Positions 17,873-27,752 are shown, counted from the stretch's first letter. The stretch: 64,000 nt of DNA from Natrinema gelatinilyticum (GCF_024266705.1 NZ_CP100756.1:2728001-2792000); one strand, 5' to 3'. The notes: generated by a model from the sequence alone, not told the origin. Translations and numbers: made by a program.

Positions 17873-18474
17873 GCGGGTCGGACTTCGATGCCGTTGACCA
17901 TTTCGACGAACTCTTCTAAGTCCGGGAAGGCGTAAATCTCGGCTTCGATCTGATAACTAGGCACGGACAGATCCGAGTCGAAGAACAGCGCAAGGTCATC
18001 GCCGCCCAGACTGGCCGTCCGGGTAACGATGGCCCCGTTCGGCGCGTAGACGAGCTGTGGTGCGGCGATATCGATCGCCCGCCCGAGGACGTCGGCCCAG
18101 CCGTCGATGAACCCACTAGCCATCATGTTCCCCATCTCCTCGACTGCGCTTCGGGCCATCTTGCCGGAGACGTCGCCCATGTCGTCGACGACATCGCGCA
18201 GCATGATCGCGGTGATCTTCTTCGCGCTCGCTTCGGGGAACAGGATGAGAATGTGCCCGTGGGGTGGATCGAGGAGTCGGACACGGACACCGACCCGCTT
18301 ACCACCGTCGAGTTGGGACTCGATATCCTCGATGTCGATGAAGTTGGTCTTGGTCACCTCCATGTGGGAGTCCTCTCCGGTCAGTTTACTCATGTTGTCG
18401 GCGACGCCGTTCGTCCCGACCTTCGCCATCTCGTTTATAAAGCTCAACTTTCGAATGTCGACCATCATCGTCAT
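17869..18474 (-). CDS. cheC: CheY-P phosphatase CheC
   Basis: 201 residues, one CheC domain. The catalytic pattern EEMGNMMASGFIDGWAD is at about 120-137, and an earlier helix has the degenerate first half-site. It removes phosphate from CheY and is regulated by CheD. The ATG at 18474 is 34 bases past the cheA stop; ATGs three and four codons in are alternatives. Confidence 0.92.
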   Translation of the reverse strand: MTMMVDIRKLSFINEMAKVGTNGVADNMSKLTGEDSHMEVTKTNFIDIEDIESQLDGGKRVGVRVRLLDPPHGHILILFPEASAKKITAIMLRDVVDDMGDVSGKMARSAVEEMGNMMASGFIDGWADVLGRAIDIAAPQLVYAPNGAIVTRTASLGGDDLALFFDSDLSVPSYQIEAEIYAFPDLEEFVEMVNGIEVRPA

Positions 18475-18508
18475 AGGTTCCTCCGTCGGTATTGGTGTTC
18501 GCGTTCGT

Positions 18509-21500
18509 TCATAGTGTCGTCACATCCAGTATATTGACTACCTCCCCTCGTCCCCGAACTGTCGCTCCGCTGAGACCCGGAATGTCGCTCATGAACCCCT
18601 CGTAGGGTTTGACGACGACTTCCTGTTGACCGTGGATGTAATCGCAGTGCAGGGCCACTTCGCGGACTGCGCCGCGGATTCGGACGACCATTCCCTCGCC
18701 GTTCATACCCGGAACCGGTGTCTCGAGGACGTCGGCCAGCTGGATGACGGGGTAGTCGCCGTCCTCGCTCGGGAGGACAGATTCGTCGCCGACTGTCTCG
18801 AGTGACGCAGCGGACTCGATGTCGCGGATCACTTTCGTCGGAACGCCGAACTCCTCGCCGCCGCTTTCGACGAACAGTATCTCGTCGATCGCGACCGACA
18901 CCGGGAGCTGCATCGTGACAGTCGTCCCTTCGCCCAACTCACTGTCGATCGAAATCGTCCCGTCGAGATCTTCTATCGTTCGTTTGACGACGTCCATCCC
19001 AACGCCGCGACCGCTCACGTCGGTCACTTCGGCGGCCGTCGAAAGACCGGAGTGGAAGATGAGCTCGTATACGTCCTCGTCGGACAACGCGCTCGCTTCG
19101 TCCTCCTCGATAATGTCGGCCGCCACGGCTTCAGACCGAAGCCTGTCGGGATCGAGTCCACACCCGTCGTCAGTGACGGTAATGGTCGCACGATCGCGTG
19201 ACCGTTCGGCATGGACCCTGACGATCCCTTCCCGGGGCTTGTCCGCGTTCTCGCGGTCCTCGGGGCCCTCTATCCCGTGGTCGACAGCGTTACGAACCAG
19301 GTGGATGAGCGGATCCCCAATTCGATCGAGAATACTCCGGTCGAGTTCGACGTCCTCGCCGACCATTTCGAAGTCAACTTCCTTGTCCTGTTCGCGGGTG
19401 ATGTCGCGGACGACACGCGGGAGACGGTTCGTCACCGTCCGCAACGGCACCAGTCGAATGTTCATGACCGTTTCCTGGAGATCCGTCGTCAGATCCGATA
19501 GGGAATCGAGTTCCGCTTCGAGCGCCGCGTCGTCGTCATCGGCCTCAGCCGCATGTCGAAGGCGGACGCGACTCGTCACCAGGCCCTCGACGAGTGTCTG
19601 CAGCGAGTCGATCTGGTCGACGTCGACCCGGACTGATTGAATCTCGCCGGTTTCCGCCTCGGCGTCGGGCTGGTCTGTCGGTTCCGGAACTGAGAGATCC
19701 GGAATCGGCAGTTCAGGCTCCTCGACGATTCGAATGACATCGTCTTCGGAATCGTCGTCTGTGTCGCCCGTATCGTCGCCGAACGAGTCTTCAGACGAGG
19801 GACTCGAGTCACCGCTGCCGATCGAATCCACCGTTGGCGAATCGAGTCCGCCCCTTCCGACGTCGAACTCTTCGGTTCCGGCGAAGACTTCGTCGTCGAG
19901 TTGTTCGTCGAAGGAATCGTCGAAACCGGTCTCGAAGGCCTCGTCCGCTGTCTCCGTCTCGGAAGTAGCCGTACTCACCGACGATTCGTCGAATCCATCA
20001 TCCTCGAATCCATCGTCGTCGAATCCGGTAAAGTCGCCGTCTTCGTCGTCGAACACCTCTGGATCGTCTACCGAGGTCTCAGCTGCGCCCATAACGGCTG
20101 CCGTCGGATCGAACGCGTCTTCGATATCCGATCCGAACGATTCGCTCGTCGTCTCTTCGTCAGTTTCCGCCTGGTCCTCCGAATCGACCGTTTCGAGGTC
20201 GCTTTCGTCATCGGCTTCGAATGGGTCGGCAGCCTCGTCGGCTGCGCCGGATTCGACAGCGTCGTCGCTCGGTTCAGTTTCGGCAGCTTCCGACGGAGCG
20301 CCGTACTCGGTCGAATCGGCACCGAAGTCGGCGGCGGCATCGGTCTCGTCGAACCCGTCGTCAACTGGAATCCCACTGCCGACACCAGACTCGACGTCGA
20401 ACTGTCCATCGTCGGTTTCAGCATCGTCCGCGATCGACTCACCGACCGTCTCGTCGGTCCCTGCGATCGTCTCTGTGTCCGTGTCATCCACAGACGCACC
20501 GTCAGCGTCGGTCTCATCTGTCACTCCGTCGTCGACGGCAGCCTCCTCGCCTGCAACACGCTCGATCGTCTCGTCTCCGTCCGGCGCTTCGGTCGCTTTC
20601 TCGGTCGGCACGACAGTGTCGGATTCTGACACGACTGGCTCGTCCGTTGAATCGGTCGACGGCGTCGAATCGATGGAATGGCCTGCCTTCGGTGTCTCGA
20701 CGTCGTCAATATCGACCCCAGCCTCGACGCCGTTGGTATCCGAAGCCCGAGTTGCATCGAGGCCGCCTGCCGCCGGTTCGTACGTGGTTTCGGCATCGAC
20801 TGGACTATCGTCATCGTCCCTCGGTGCAGCGGTATCGGTACCCCTGCCCTCGTCATCGCCCCTCGTGTCAGTCGGACCGTCATCGACATCGCCCGCTGAC
20901 GGGTCCGTTTCGTCGAGGAACGAGTCGTCATCGATGTCGTCGCCGAGGAGTTCGTCCATATCGACCTCTTCTTCGTCAGAGAACTCCTCGAACTCGAGTT
21001 CCGCAAGTTCGTCCTGCAACTCGTCGAAGCCGACCATCTCGACTTCGTCTTTCAATTCGTTGAAGACCGCGCTTGCATCGTCGACTTGGTCGTCCGGTTG
21101 GGACGCTGTATCGTCGTCCGCTGTGGTCCCGTCTTCGGGAGTCGGGTCGGGGCTGGATGCAGTAGCCGGTTCTGACTCGGACGCCGTCTCTTCGTCTCCC
21201 TCGTCGATAGTACGTGCCGGCGGTTCACCCGACTCGGACTCGAGTGGGTCGACCTCGTCGTCTTCCAGCAGATTGTCGAACGAACCGGCATCGCCCATAT
21301 CGTCGAACGCAGCCAGTTCCTCTTCGTCGATGTCTTTGACCATTTCGTCCAGGTCGTCGAATTCGGAAAACTCGTCGAGAAGGTCGTTGACTTCGAGGTT
21401 CTGGGCCTCTTCGGACGTAATATCCTCACCACGCTCTGTTTCGCCCACGTGCGGTTCCGCGGCCGGCGCATCGTCACCCTCGAACCGATCGGTGACGTCG

Positions 21501-22204
21501 ATGATCTCGAACTCGTCGACCTGTTCGACCGGGTCGAGGCCATACGAGATAGCGGCTTTATCGACAGGCGTCCCGAAGACGGCGTCGAAGCGACCGTCGT
21601 AGTCGGCGGCCGCGATCCGATCCTGAGACGGATCAGTACCGATCAGATCGAACGCGTCGATCAGTGCGTCGACAACCAGTTTTCCGTTGTTGACGCCCGC
21701 TTCCTCAGCGATCGCCAACCGGGTGAGATAGACATCGTGTCCATCGTCAGCCGGCGGATCGAACCGCGAGCACACGTCGTCGATCTCGTCGGCCGACGGC
21801 GCGACGAGTCCGGTTCCCGCCTCAGTTGCATCGGTCTCGAGGTGATTCCGAAGGGCGGTTATGGTCGCCGACGGATCGGTCTCGATCGTGCCCGTACGGG
21901 CGACCTCGTCGATCATCGTCTCGAGTTCGTCGACGGCGTCGAAGACGACGTCCATCAACTCCGGTGTGACGTCGAGTTCGTCGGCGCGGATGGCGTCCAA
22001 CAGATCCTCGATCGCATGGGCGAGATCGCTCGCTGACTCGAGGCCCATCGCACCGCAGTTCCCCTTGAGGGTGTGTGCGGTTCGGAAAATGTTCTCCATG
22101 GCCTCCTCGTCGTTCGGATCGCGCTCGAGCGTGAGTAAGTCGTTGTTCAGTTCCGTAATCCGTTCTTCGCTCTCCTGAACGAAATCTGTCAGATAATCAG
22201 TCAT
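18509..22204 (-). CDS. cheA: Chemotaxis histidine kinase CheA with a very long acidic linker
   Basis: 1231 residues, far above the usual 650-750. P1 (1-110) carries the phosphorylated His44 in RTAHTLKGN. A second globular segment is at about 138-240. From about 245 to 850 there is a roughly 600-residue Asp/Glu/Ser/Thr-rich linker with few hydrophobics. P3 dimerisation begins at about 854, the ATPase domain shows HLVRNAVDHG, VTDDGCGLD and SGRGVGMDVV, and the CheW-like P5 domain closes the protein. CheA autophosphorylates and passes phosphate to CheY and CheB. The start at 22204 overlaps cheB by eight bases. Confidence 0.95.
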   Translation of the reverse strand: MTDYLTDFVQESEERITELNNDLLTLERDPNDEEAMENIFRTAHTLKGNCGAMGLESASDLAHAIEDLLDAIRADELDVTPELMDVVFDAVDELETMIDEVARTGTIETDPSATITALRNHLETDATEAGTGLVAPSADEIDDVCSRFDPPADDGHDVYLTRLAIAEEAGVNNGKLVVDALIDAFDLIGTDPSQDRIAAADYDGRFDAVFGTPVDKAAISYGLDPVEQVDEFEIIDVTDRFEGDDAPAAEPHVGETERGEDITSEEAQNLEVNDLLDEFSEFDDLDEMVKDIDEEELAAFDDMGDAGSFDNLLEDDEVDPLESESGEPPARTIDEGDEETASESEPATASSPDPTPEDGTTADDDTASQPDDQVDDASAVFNELKDEVEMVGFDELQDELAELEFEEFSDEEEVDMDELLGDDIDDDSFLDETDPSAGDVDDGPTDTRGDDEGRGTDTAAPRDDDDSPVDAETTYEPAAGGLDATRASDTNGVEAGVDIDDVETPKAGHSIDSTPSTDSTDEPVVSESDTVVPTEKATEAPDGDETIERVAGEEAAVDDGVTDETDADGASVDDTDTETIAGTDETVGESIADDAETDDGQFDVESGVGSGIPVDDGFDETDAAADFGADSTEYGAPSEAAETEPSDDAVESGAADEAADPFEADDESDLETVDSEDQAETDEETTSESFGSDIEDAFDPTAAVMGAAETSVDDPEVFDDEDGDFTGFDDDGFEDDGFDESSVSTATSETETADEAFETGFDDSFDEQLDDEVFAGTEEFDVGRGGLDSPTVDSIGSGDSSPSSEDSFGDDTGDTDDDSEDDVIRIVEEPELPIPDLSVPEPTDQPDAEAETGEIQSVRVDVDQIDSLQTLVEGLVTSRVRLRHAAEADDDDAALEAELDSLSDLTTDLQETVMNIRLVPLRTVTNRLPRVVRDITREQDKEVDFEMVGEDVELDRSILDRIGDPLIHLVRNAVDHGIEGPEDRENADKPREGIVRVHAERSRDRATITVTDDGCGLDPDRLRSEAVAADIIEEDEASALSDEDVYELIFHSGLSTAAEVTDVSGRGVGMDVVKRTIEDLDGTISIDSELGEGTTVTMQLPVSVAIDEILFVESGGEEFGVPTKVIRDIESAASLETVGDESVLPSEDGDYPVIQLADVLETPVPGMNGEGMVVRIRGAVREVALHCDYIHGQQEVVVKPYEGFMSDIPGLSGATVRGRGEVVNILDVTTL

Positions 22205-23426
22205 CGTTCTCACCATCCGTCGTGAACGCGTCGACGATTGCATCGACGATGCCGTTCGCGGGCGCGACTCGATCGACACAGCCCGTATCGATTGCTTGAC
22301 AGGGGATGCCAAAAACCGGACTCGTCTCCTCGTCCTGTGCGATCGTCCGCCCGCCAGCGGCCTTGATCGCTTCGATGCCAGCTGCGCCATCGCGACCCAT
22401 TCCGGTCAAGACGACGCCACAGAGCGCGTCCGAAACCCGGTCGGCAGCACTGGTCATCGTGACGTCGATTGCCGGCCTCACGCCGTGGATACGGGCGCCA
22501 TCGTCGAGTCGGAGGCGTAACGCTCCTCCGACGTTGTTTGCTACTTCGAGATGGGAGTGGCCTGGCGCGACCGCCGCCTCGCCGGACTGGAGTCGCTGTC
22601 GGTCCATCGCTTCGCTAACATCGTATGCGCTTAACGAATCGAGACGCTCGGCCAACCGCACCGTAAACTCTGGGGGCATGTGCTGGACGACCAATACTTT
22701 GGCCTCGAGATCGGCTGGCAGCCGTTCGAACACCCGCTCGACGATCTTCGGGCCGCCGGTCGAGGCGCCGATGATAGCCGTCGGTGCGTCCGCGCGGTCA
22801 CCACCGACGGTGATCGGGGCCGCGGGTTCGCCGAATGCGGATTCGATTTCGGGACGTGCGTCCGGATCGGTCGCTTTGCTGTCGCACGTGAAATGGGCGT
22901 CCGCCCCACCACTGGCGACGGCATTTCCAATCTCCGGTTGGGTGCCAGCCCCTGTCCCGGCAGTGGTCGTTCGTCCGGTACTACTCGTCGTATCCGTTTT
23001 CGTCGCGGCGGCACGAGCGAGCGCCATCGAGGAGATTTGTGCCTCTGCGAGTTCGTCGACGGTTTCGACGACTTCGTTGGTGAGATGCGCGATGTTTCGC
23101 GAGTCGGAGCCGTCCGGCTTGTGAATGAAATCTACGGCCCCTCGTTCCAGGGCGTCGAGCGTCGCCTCAGCGCCGCGTTCGGTGTGGGCGCTGAGCATGA
23201 GAAGGACGGTCGGGTTCGTCGCCATGATCCGTTCGACGGCGTCGATTCCATCCATCTCCGGCATTACGACGTCCATCGTCACGACGTCCGGGTCGAACGT
23301 GGCGGTGAGTTCGACCCCTTCGGATCCGTTCGCAGCAGTTTTGACTTCGTACCCGGCTTCGGTGAGCGCGTTGCCGATGACTGTCCGCATAAACCTCGAG
23401 TCGTCGACAACGAGTACTCGCGTCAT
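22197..23426 (-). CDS. cheB: Chemotaxis methylesterase CheB
   Basis: 409 residues. An N-terminal receiver domain (VVDDSRFMR, VTMDVVMPEMDG, LSAH, HKPDG) is joined by a Thr/Gly-rich linker to a methylesterase domain with catalytic Ser in IIGASTGGP, His in VQHMPPEF and Asp in TGMGRDGAAG. It demethylates or deamidates receptors when phosphorylated by CheA. It overlaps cheY by four bases (ATGA) and cheA by eight. Confidence 0.96.
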   Translation of the reverse strand: MTRVLVVDDSRFMRTVIGNALTEAGYEVKTAANGSEGVELTATFDPDVVTMDVVMPEMDGIDAVERIMATNPTVLLMLSAHTERGAEATLDALERGAVDFIHKPDGSDSRNIAHLTNEVVETVDELAEAQISSMALARAAATKTDTTSSTGRTTTAGTGAGTQPEIGNAVASGGADAHFTCDSKATDPDARPEIESAFGEPAAPITVGGDRADAPTAIIGASTGGPKIVERVFERLPADLEAKVLVVQHMPPEFTVRLAERLDSLSAYDVSEAMDRQRLQSGEAAVAPGHSHLEVANNVGGALRLRLDDGARIHGVRPAIDVTMTSAADRVSDALCGVVLTGMGRDGAAGIEAIKAAGGRTIAQDEETSPVFGIPCQAIDTGCVDRVAPANGIVDAIVDAFTTDGENDD

Positions 23427-23785
23427 GCCGCAACGACGTCTGAAAGGGCCTTTCTGACGCTGGGTTCCTCGAACGGCTTCGTGACGTAACCGTCCGCACC
23501 AGCCTTCACGGCAAGTTTCATTTTCTCACGCTGTCCGACACTCGTACACATGATGACGCGGGAGTCCGGGTCGATCTTTTTTATCGCCGCGGTCGCCTTG
23601 ATGCCGTTGCACTTCGGCATCACGATGTCCATCATGACGATATCAGGATCGTATTCTTTGTACAATTTAACGGCTTCTGCTCCGTTAGACGCCTCTCCGA
23701 GGATGCGGTAATCCTGCTCCAAGATCTGACGAAGTAGGTTCCGCATAAAATGAGAGTCGTCTACGATGAGCACCCCTGTCGACAT
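23423..23785 (-). CDS. cheY: Chemotaxis response regulator CheY
   Basis: 120 residues, a lone receiver domain: acidic pair in IVDDSHFMR, phospho-acceptor Asp in VMMDIVMP, switch Thr in CTSVG and Lys in TKPFEE. CheY-P signals to the archaellum motor, normally through CheF adaptors; no cheF is seen here. A TATA-like CATTTATGG near 23820-23830 gives it its own promoter, 137 bases after cheW. Confidence 0.95.
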   Translation of the reverse strand: MSTGVLIVDDSHFMRNLLRQILEQDYRILGEASNGAEAVKLYKEYDPDIVMMDIVMPKCNGIKATAAIKKIDPDSRVIMCTSVGQREKMKLAVKAGADGYVTKPFEEPSVRKALSDVVAA

Positions 23786-23922
23786 TCAGTAGTACACCAA
23801 ACTCTGATAGAGATACAACTACCATAAATGCTGTCTCTCGATTATCAGACATGATAGCCGTCGAATATGCCCCGGAAAACCGCTCACAACGTACGTTCGT
23901 GATCTGGCCGATCGGACGACAC

Positions 23923-24687
23923 TCAGGCCTGACCCGACGCCAGCAACAGTCGGTCGACGTCGATCAGCGCAGTCGCCTCCACGATGACTTCCCGTGGCGA
24001 ATCGTCCACCGTTTTGTCGTTCTCTTCTTCCGATTCAATTTCGAACGTTTCGCTTATCGGTTCGTCGAACCTGCCGGCTGTCTCTCGGACCGACGTCAAC
24101 GCCGTCGAGACACCGATTTCGGTCCCGACATCGGCGTCCGACTCGATACGCTCTTCGTCCGGTCCGTCGGCCACTGTGTCACTACCGTCGACCCGCTGCC
24201 CTCGTTCTTGTGTTACGAGCGCGACGACGAGCGGGTGGTCGAGGGCGTCACCAGAAAACTCGCTGTTCTCGATCCCGTCGCCGTCGATCACGTCGCTCTC
24301 GGGAACCGTTTCGACACCAACGACTTCGTCGATCCGGATCGCGGCCGACTGCTGGTCGCTCGGCCGGTCGAGGACGAGCAATCGTTCCTTGTCCGACCTG
24401 GGTTCGTTCACCGGAAAGTGAACGCGCGCGTCAACTACCGCAGTTATTTCCCCTCGAAGGTCCATCAGCCCCTCGATCGCGGGAGGCGACCGCGGGATTC
24501 GAGTCAACGATGCTGGCGGTTCCGTAATGGTCCTGACTGCGTCGACTGGAATTGCAAGTCGGTGATCGCCGATGCGGACGAAGACGAATCGAACGAGATC
24601 CTCACGCTCACGTTCCCTACCATCCCCGTCGCGGGTCCGATCGGCGCCGTCGATATCGAGGAACTTTTCAGAGAGATCCGGTACCAT
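23923..24687 (-). CDS. cheW: CheW coupling protein with a large acidic insertion
   Basis: 254 residues, about 100 more than a plain CheW. The SH3-like first half is clear (VRFVFVRIGDHRLAIPVDAV, IEGLMDLRGEITAVVDAR, AAIRIDEVVGVETV). About 135-225 is an acidic, variable stretch, and the last strand follows (EVIVEATALIDVDRLL). CheW links receptors to CheA. TTTTATTG at about 24713-24720 lies 27-30 bases upstream of ATG 24687, so the mRNA is probably leaderless. It is the first gene of the che cluster. Confidence 0.85.
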   Translation of the reverse strand: MVPDLSEKFLDIDGADRTRDGDGREREREDLVRFVFVRIGDHRLAIPVDAVRTITEPPASLTRIPRSPPAIEGLMDLRGEITAVVDARVHFPVNEPRSDKERLLVLDRPSDQQSAAIRIDEVVGVETVPESDVIDGDGIENSEFSGDALDHPLVVALVTQERGQRVDGSDTVADGPDEERIESDADVGTEIGVSTALTSVRETAGRFDEPISETFEIESEEENDKTVDDSPREVIVEATALIDVDRLLLASGQA

Positions 24688-25072
24688 GATCCTAGTCGTG
24701 TATCAGGACCCATCAATAAAACGTTGACTCCCGCTAGAACGTCCGCACCTCTCGCACGCTGTCCGCGGTCACAACCGCTCGATCGGGATCGGAGCCTCCC
24801 GCTGCGTTCGGTCTCTTCGTGGGGAGCCGAAGCGGATTGAGGTTCAAGAGGGCAGATACGAAGCGTACAGAGGTCCGGTGGTTCGATACGAAGCGATACA
24901 GGTCCCAGATCGGGCTGGGTCGGCGCGACACTAGCCGTCGAACGGGCGTTGAACGAAAATCGCATAGCCGCGGTACTCGAGGTGATTCCGAGGCGATGGT
25001 CGTTCCCGTCCGCGCCTTGCTGGTGTTACGGTACAGGAGACCTGTCCTCCGTGTCGCCAGTCATCGCAGCGA
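24688..25072. other. Intergenic between divergent cheW genes
   Basis: Contains the cheW promoter at its left side and two imperfect copies of GATACGAAGCG-(N)-ACAGGTCC around 24856 and 24886. No complete gene is seen. On the minus strand a tail ending EYRGYAIFVQRPFDG (stop near 24931) looks coding-like but has no credible beginning. Confidence 0.4.
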
Positions 25073-25401
25073 ATGGAATCGGCTTCGGACGACCCCGGTA
25101 TCGACGACGAACGCGCCACCGTTCTCACCTTCGACCTCGAGAAGAGTCGATATTGCGTCGAGGCCGCGTCGATCGTCTTCGTCTTGGCATCGCGGACGAT
25201 GCGTCGTTCTTGGGTGCGAGGGTCCCGGTGAGCGCCGGGACGCTCACCGTCGCCAGTGGACGTGTCAGGGTCGTCGGATTTCGGGTCGTCGCTTCGCGGA
25301 CGTCGGATCGGCTCGCCGATCCGAAACTGCTCGTTCTCGACACCTCGATCGACGAGGACTGGTATTACGGCTGGCTCGACGAGCGCACGATGGACGACTG
25401 A
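25073..25401 (+). pseudogene. Second CheW-like gene, frameshifted
   Basis: From ATG 25073 the frame reads MESASDDPGIDDERATVLTF then DLEKSRYCVEAASIVFVL, the first strands of a CheW domain, and stops early. At about 25180-25185 a one-base shift moves to the frame GIADDASFLG, then SAGTLTVASGRVRVVGFRVV, ending DEDWYYGWLDERTMDD at 25401. Rejoined, it is a protein of about 109 residues with a CheW-like fold. The single shift may be decay or a sequencing error. Confidence 0.6.
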
Positions 25402-25459
25402 CAACCTGTCAGTGTCGAGGCGCGCGCAAAAAGCTCCGCTCGTCAGGGCGGGAAGGATA

Positions 25460-26239
25460 TCAACGCAGTCCCGGTGGCGGCCCGCCGTCGGAATCGTCGT
25501 CGATATCGACGTCGACGCCATACTCTTCGCGCTCTCGTTGCAGTTGTTTGACCTGCCGATAATAGTACGCGATCCCGACGCCCCCGAGTAAGAGCGCGCC
25601 GCCGATGAACCCGAGAAACAGTGGGATATCACGGGCCAGGTAGTACCGCAACGAGATCGTACTGTCTGCCTCCATGTCGTCCCAGGTGAGTCGCTCCTGG
25701 TCGTCGACGACCTCGCGTTCGTAGCCGCTCGGTGAGACGTCCCCGAACAGGAAGTTCGTCGTTCGGTGCCCGTCAGGGAGCGTCACCTGGTACGATCCCG
25801 CGACGTATGTTGGGAATCTGAACGTTTTTCGGCTGGCTGCACCGGAAAAGGCGAGCGTGCCGTTTTCGTCGGGCACCGTTACAGTGGTGGCCGAGCGCCC
25901 CTGCTCGACCTCGAGTTCCGAGCCCGTTAGCTCGGTACCGTTCGGGTACCAGTAACGGACGCTGTGGATCTGCAGTGGTTCGTCTCGATAGATCGTCGAT
26001 TTCGAGAGTGACAGTTCTTTCGTCCCGTTGAGGTCGTAGACCGCTCGGTACTCGCCACCGCGAATCAGATTCCCATCGTCGATATCGATACTCACATCCG
26101 CGTCGGTCTCACGGAGGTCGCTGTAGTCCTGTTCCCGGTCGAGTTGCTCGTCCGAAACGCCGCCGAGGATCGACGAACACCCCGCTCCCATCGTGAGCAA
26201 GGCAACCGCGATCACGGCCCAAACGAGTCGTCGATTCAT
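25460..26239 (-). CDS. Membrane-anchored lipoprotein, DUF5803 family
   Basis: 259 residues. The N-terminal signal ends in a lipobox (LTMGAGC), so the protein is probably lipid-anchored outside. An extracellular beta-rich domain with several N-glycosylation sites (NGT) follows, then one membrane helix near 200-222 (FLGFIGGALLLGGVGIAYYY) and a charged tail. Function is unknown. It starts one base after the DUF2110 stop and belongs to the tfe operon. Confidence 0.8.
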   Translation of the reverse strand: MNRRLVWAVIAVALLTMGAGCSSILGGVSDEQLDREQDYSDLRETDADVSIDIDDGNLIRGGEYRAVYDLNGTKELSLSKSTIYRDEPLQIHSVRYWYPNGTELTGSELEVEQGRSATTVTVPDENGTLAFSGAASRKTFRFPTYVAGSYQVTLPDGHRTTNFLFGDVSPSGYEREVVDDQERLTWDDMEADSTISLRYYLARDIPLFLGFIGGALLLGGVGIAYYYRQVKQLQREREEYGVDVDIDDDSDGGPPPGLR

Positions 26240-26240
26240 A

Positions 26241-26939
26241 CTATGGCACGACACACCGGAGTTCGGCGGGGAGATACTCGCCGACGCTCGCCAGCAGGCC
26301 GGGCGGGTCGGTGTCCTCTGTACAGATCACACTCTGCTCGAGCAGCCCGAGTCGCTCGACGGTGACGTAGTCCTGTGCGTGGCCTGCACGGTTGAGCGTG
26401 GCTCGCACTTCCGCACGGGTGGCGCTGTTGACGTTGAGTCGACCGGCCCCGCGGGTCCACTCGTAGAGTCGGTCCCGTTCGGCGTCCGCGAGCCGCGATG
26501 GGGCATCGTTCCCGCCGGCGTTCGTGTCGACCTCGCCACCGTATACGAACTGCAACGGCACGTGTTGGACGAGCCCGTACCGCTCGCGGATCTGCGTCGC
26601 CGACCCGGGTCCGAGTCCGAGTTCGTCGGTCGGAATTCGAATCGCCTGCCCGGCATCGAGAACGAACCCCGCATCGTCCCACGATTCGAGGGTTCCGACG
26701 TAGCTCTCTCCGACCTCGAGACCGGGAACGATTTCGCCGAATTCCTCCCGAAGGACGTTGCGAGCGACAGTGGCATCGTCGCCCTCGATCGTCACGGATG
26801 GAAAGTCGTCGTGACGCACGCCGAGTTCGAACTCGACGTCGAGGTCGCCGATCTGGTTGTCGACCAGTGAGCGGAGGGAATCGAGCGCCCGCTCGCGAGC
26901 ATCTCCCTCCACGTATAGTTTGGTTGCGAGTACGACCAT
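26241..26939 (-). CDS. DUF2110 family protein
   Basis: 232 residues, cytoplasmic, no membrane segment. The family is archaeal and usually follows tfe. It starts MVVLATKLYVEGDARERALD and has a conserved middle (SYVGTLESWDDAGFVLDAG, IRIPTDELGLGPGSA). A role in transcription or RNA metabolism has been suggested from its neighbours only. ATG 26939 shares one base with the tfe stop (TGATG), so it is translationally coupled. Confidence 0.85.
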   Translation of the reverse strand: MVVLATKLYVEGDARERALDSLRSLVDNQIGDLDVEFELGVRHDDFPSVTIEGDDATVARNVLREEFGEIVPGLEVGESYVGTLESWDDAGFVLDAGQAIRIPTDELGLGPGSATQIRERYGLVQHVPLQFVYGGEVDTNAGGNDAPSRLADAERDRLYEWTRGAGRLNVNSATRAEVRATLNRAGHAQDYVTVERLGLLEQSVICTEDTDPPGLLASVGEYLPAELRCVVP

Positions 26940-27463
26940 CAGGCGTCGGCGTCGATGTTGAGTTCGTCCTCGAGGGCGTCGAGGCGGTCGTCCATCGAAG
27001 TGACCAGCCGGTTGTTGTCCATAGATTCGAGCGGCGATCCGCATTCGGGACATTCGAACCCGAAATCCATCGCCTCGCCGAACTCGAACCGGATCGAACA
27101 GATTTCACAGAGGTAGAACTCGTGATTTCGCTCGTACTCCCGTCGGTCCTCGAGCGCCTCGTGGAGGCGGTACATCTCCTCTTCTAAGTTCTCCGGAATG
27201 TTGTCGTACTCGAACGTCCACAGGTAGGTCAACCACCCCGAATCCTCGTCGCGCAGCCGCCGATAGCTGGCGAGATCGTTCTCGTAGAGTATAAACAGCG
27301 CCCGCCGTACGTCGTTCAACTCGAGGTCGAGTTCTTCCGCGAGCTCCTCGTCGGTTACCTCCCCGTCCGGGGGTGCCGCCGCGACGGGCATCCCCTTGGG
27401 ACCGACCAGCTCGTGCAAATATTTCTGGATCACCGGGTCCTCGAGCAGGTCCTCAAAAGCCAT
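26939..27463 (-). CDS. tfe: Transcription factor E, alpha subunit
   Basis: 174 residues. An N-terminal winged helix (about 1-105, with EELAEELDLELNDVRRALFI) is followed by a zinc ribbon with CEICS and CPECG near 130-155. TFE helps RNA polymerase open promoter DNA. TTTAATGG near 27491-27500 is about 30 bases upstream, fitting a leaderless transcript shared with DUF2110 and DUF5803. Confidence 0.95.
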   Translation of the reverse strand: MAFEDLLEDPVIQKYLHELVGPKGMPVAAAPPDGEVTDEELAEELDLELNDVRRALFILYENDLASYRRLRDEDSGWLTYLWTFEYDNIPENLEEEMYRLHEALEDRREYERNHEFYLCEICSIRFEFGEAMDFGFECPECGSPLESMDNNRLVTSMDDRLDALEDELNIDADA

Positions 27464-27752
27464 TACCTATCTATAACGCCATCCGGCCATTAAATCTTGT
27501 CAACTGTCCGCGGTAGCGCGGGACTCGGCAGCGACCTCGGTCACTACCGTCACCGTCCTCAGAACCAGAATGGGTCTGTACCGAGCAAGACAGTGACTCG
27601 TGACGATCCGATGGAACGGTGGTTCCAACTGTAAATACGAACACCGCTTTCGATTCGAGTGGCGGGCTGTTCAGCGACGAAGTACCGGATCCGACTGCCG
27701 TCGAGCACGGCACTCCGGAACGTCCATATTGAACATCGTGGCCAATCCAAAA

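Noticed and set aside
19734..21602. A 622-codon serine-rich open frame on the plus strand inside cheA
   Set aside because: It is the antisense of the Asp/Glu-rich linker: GAC/GAG/TCG codons read backwards give Ser and Val. It has no domain and no promoter.
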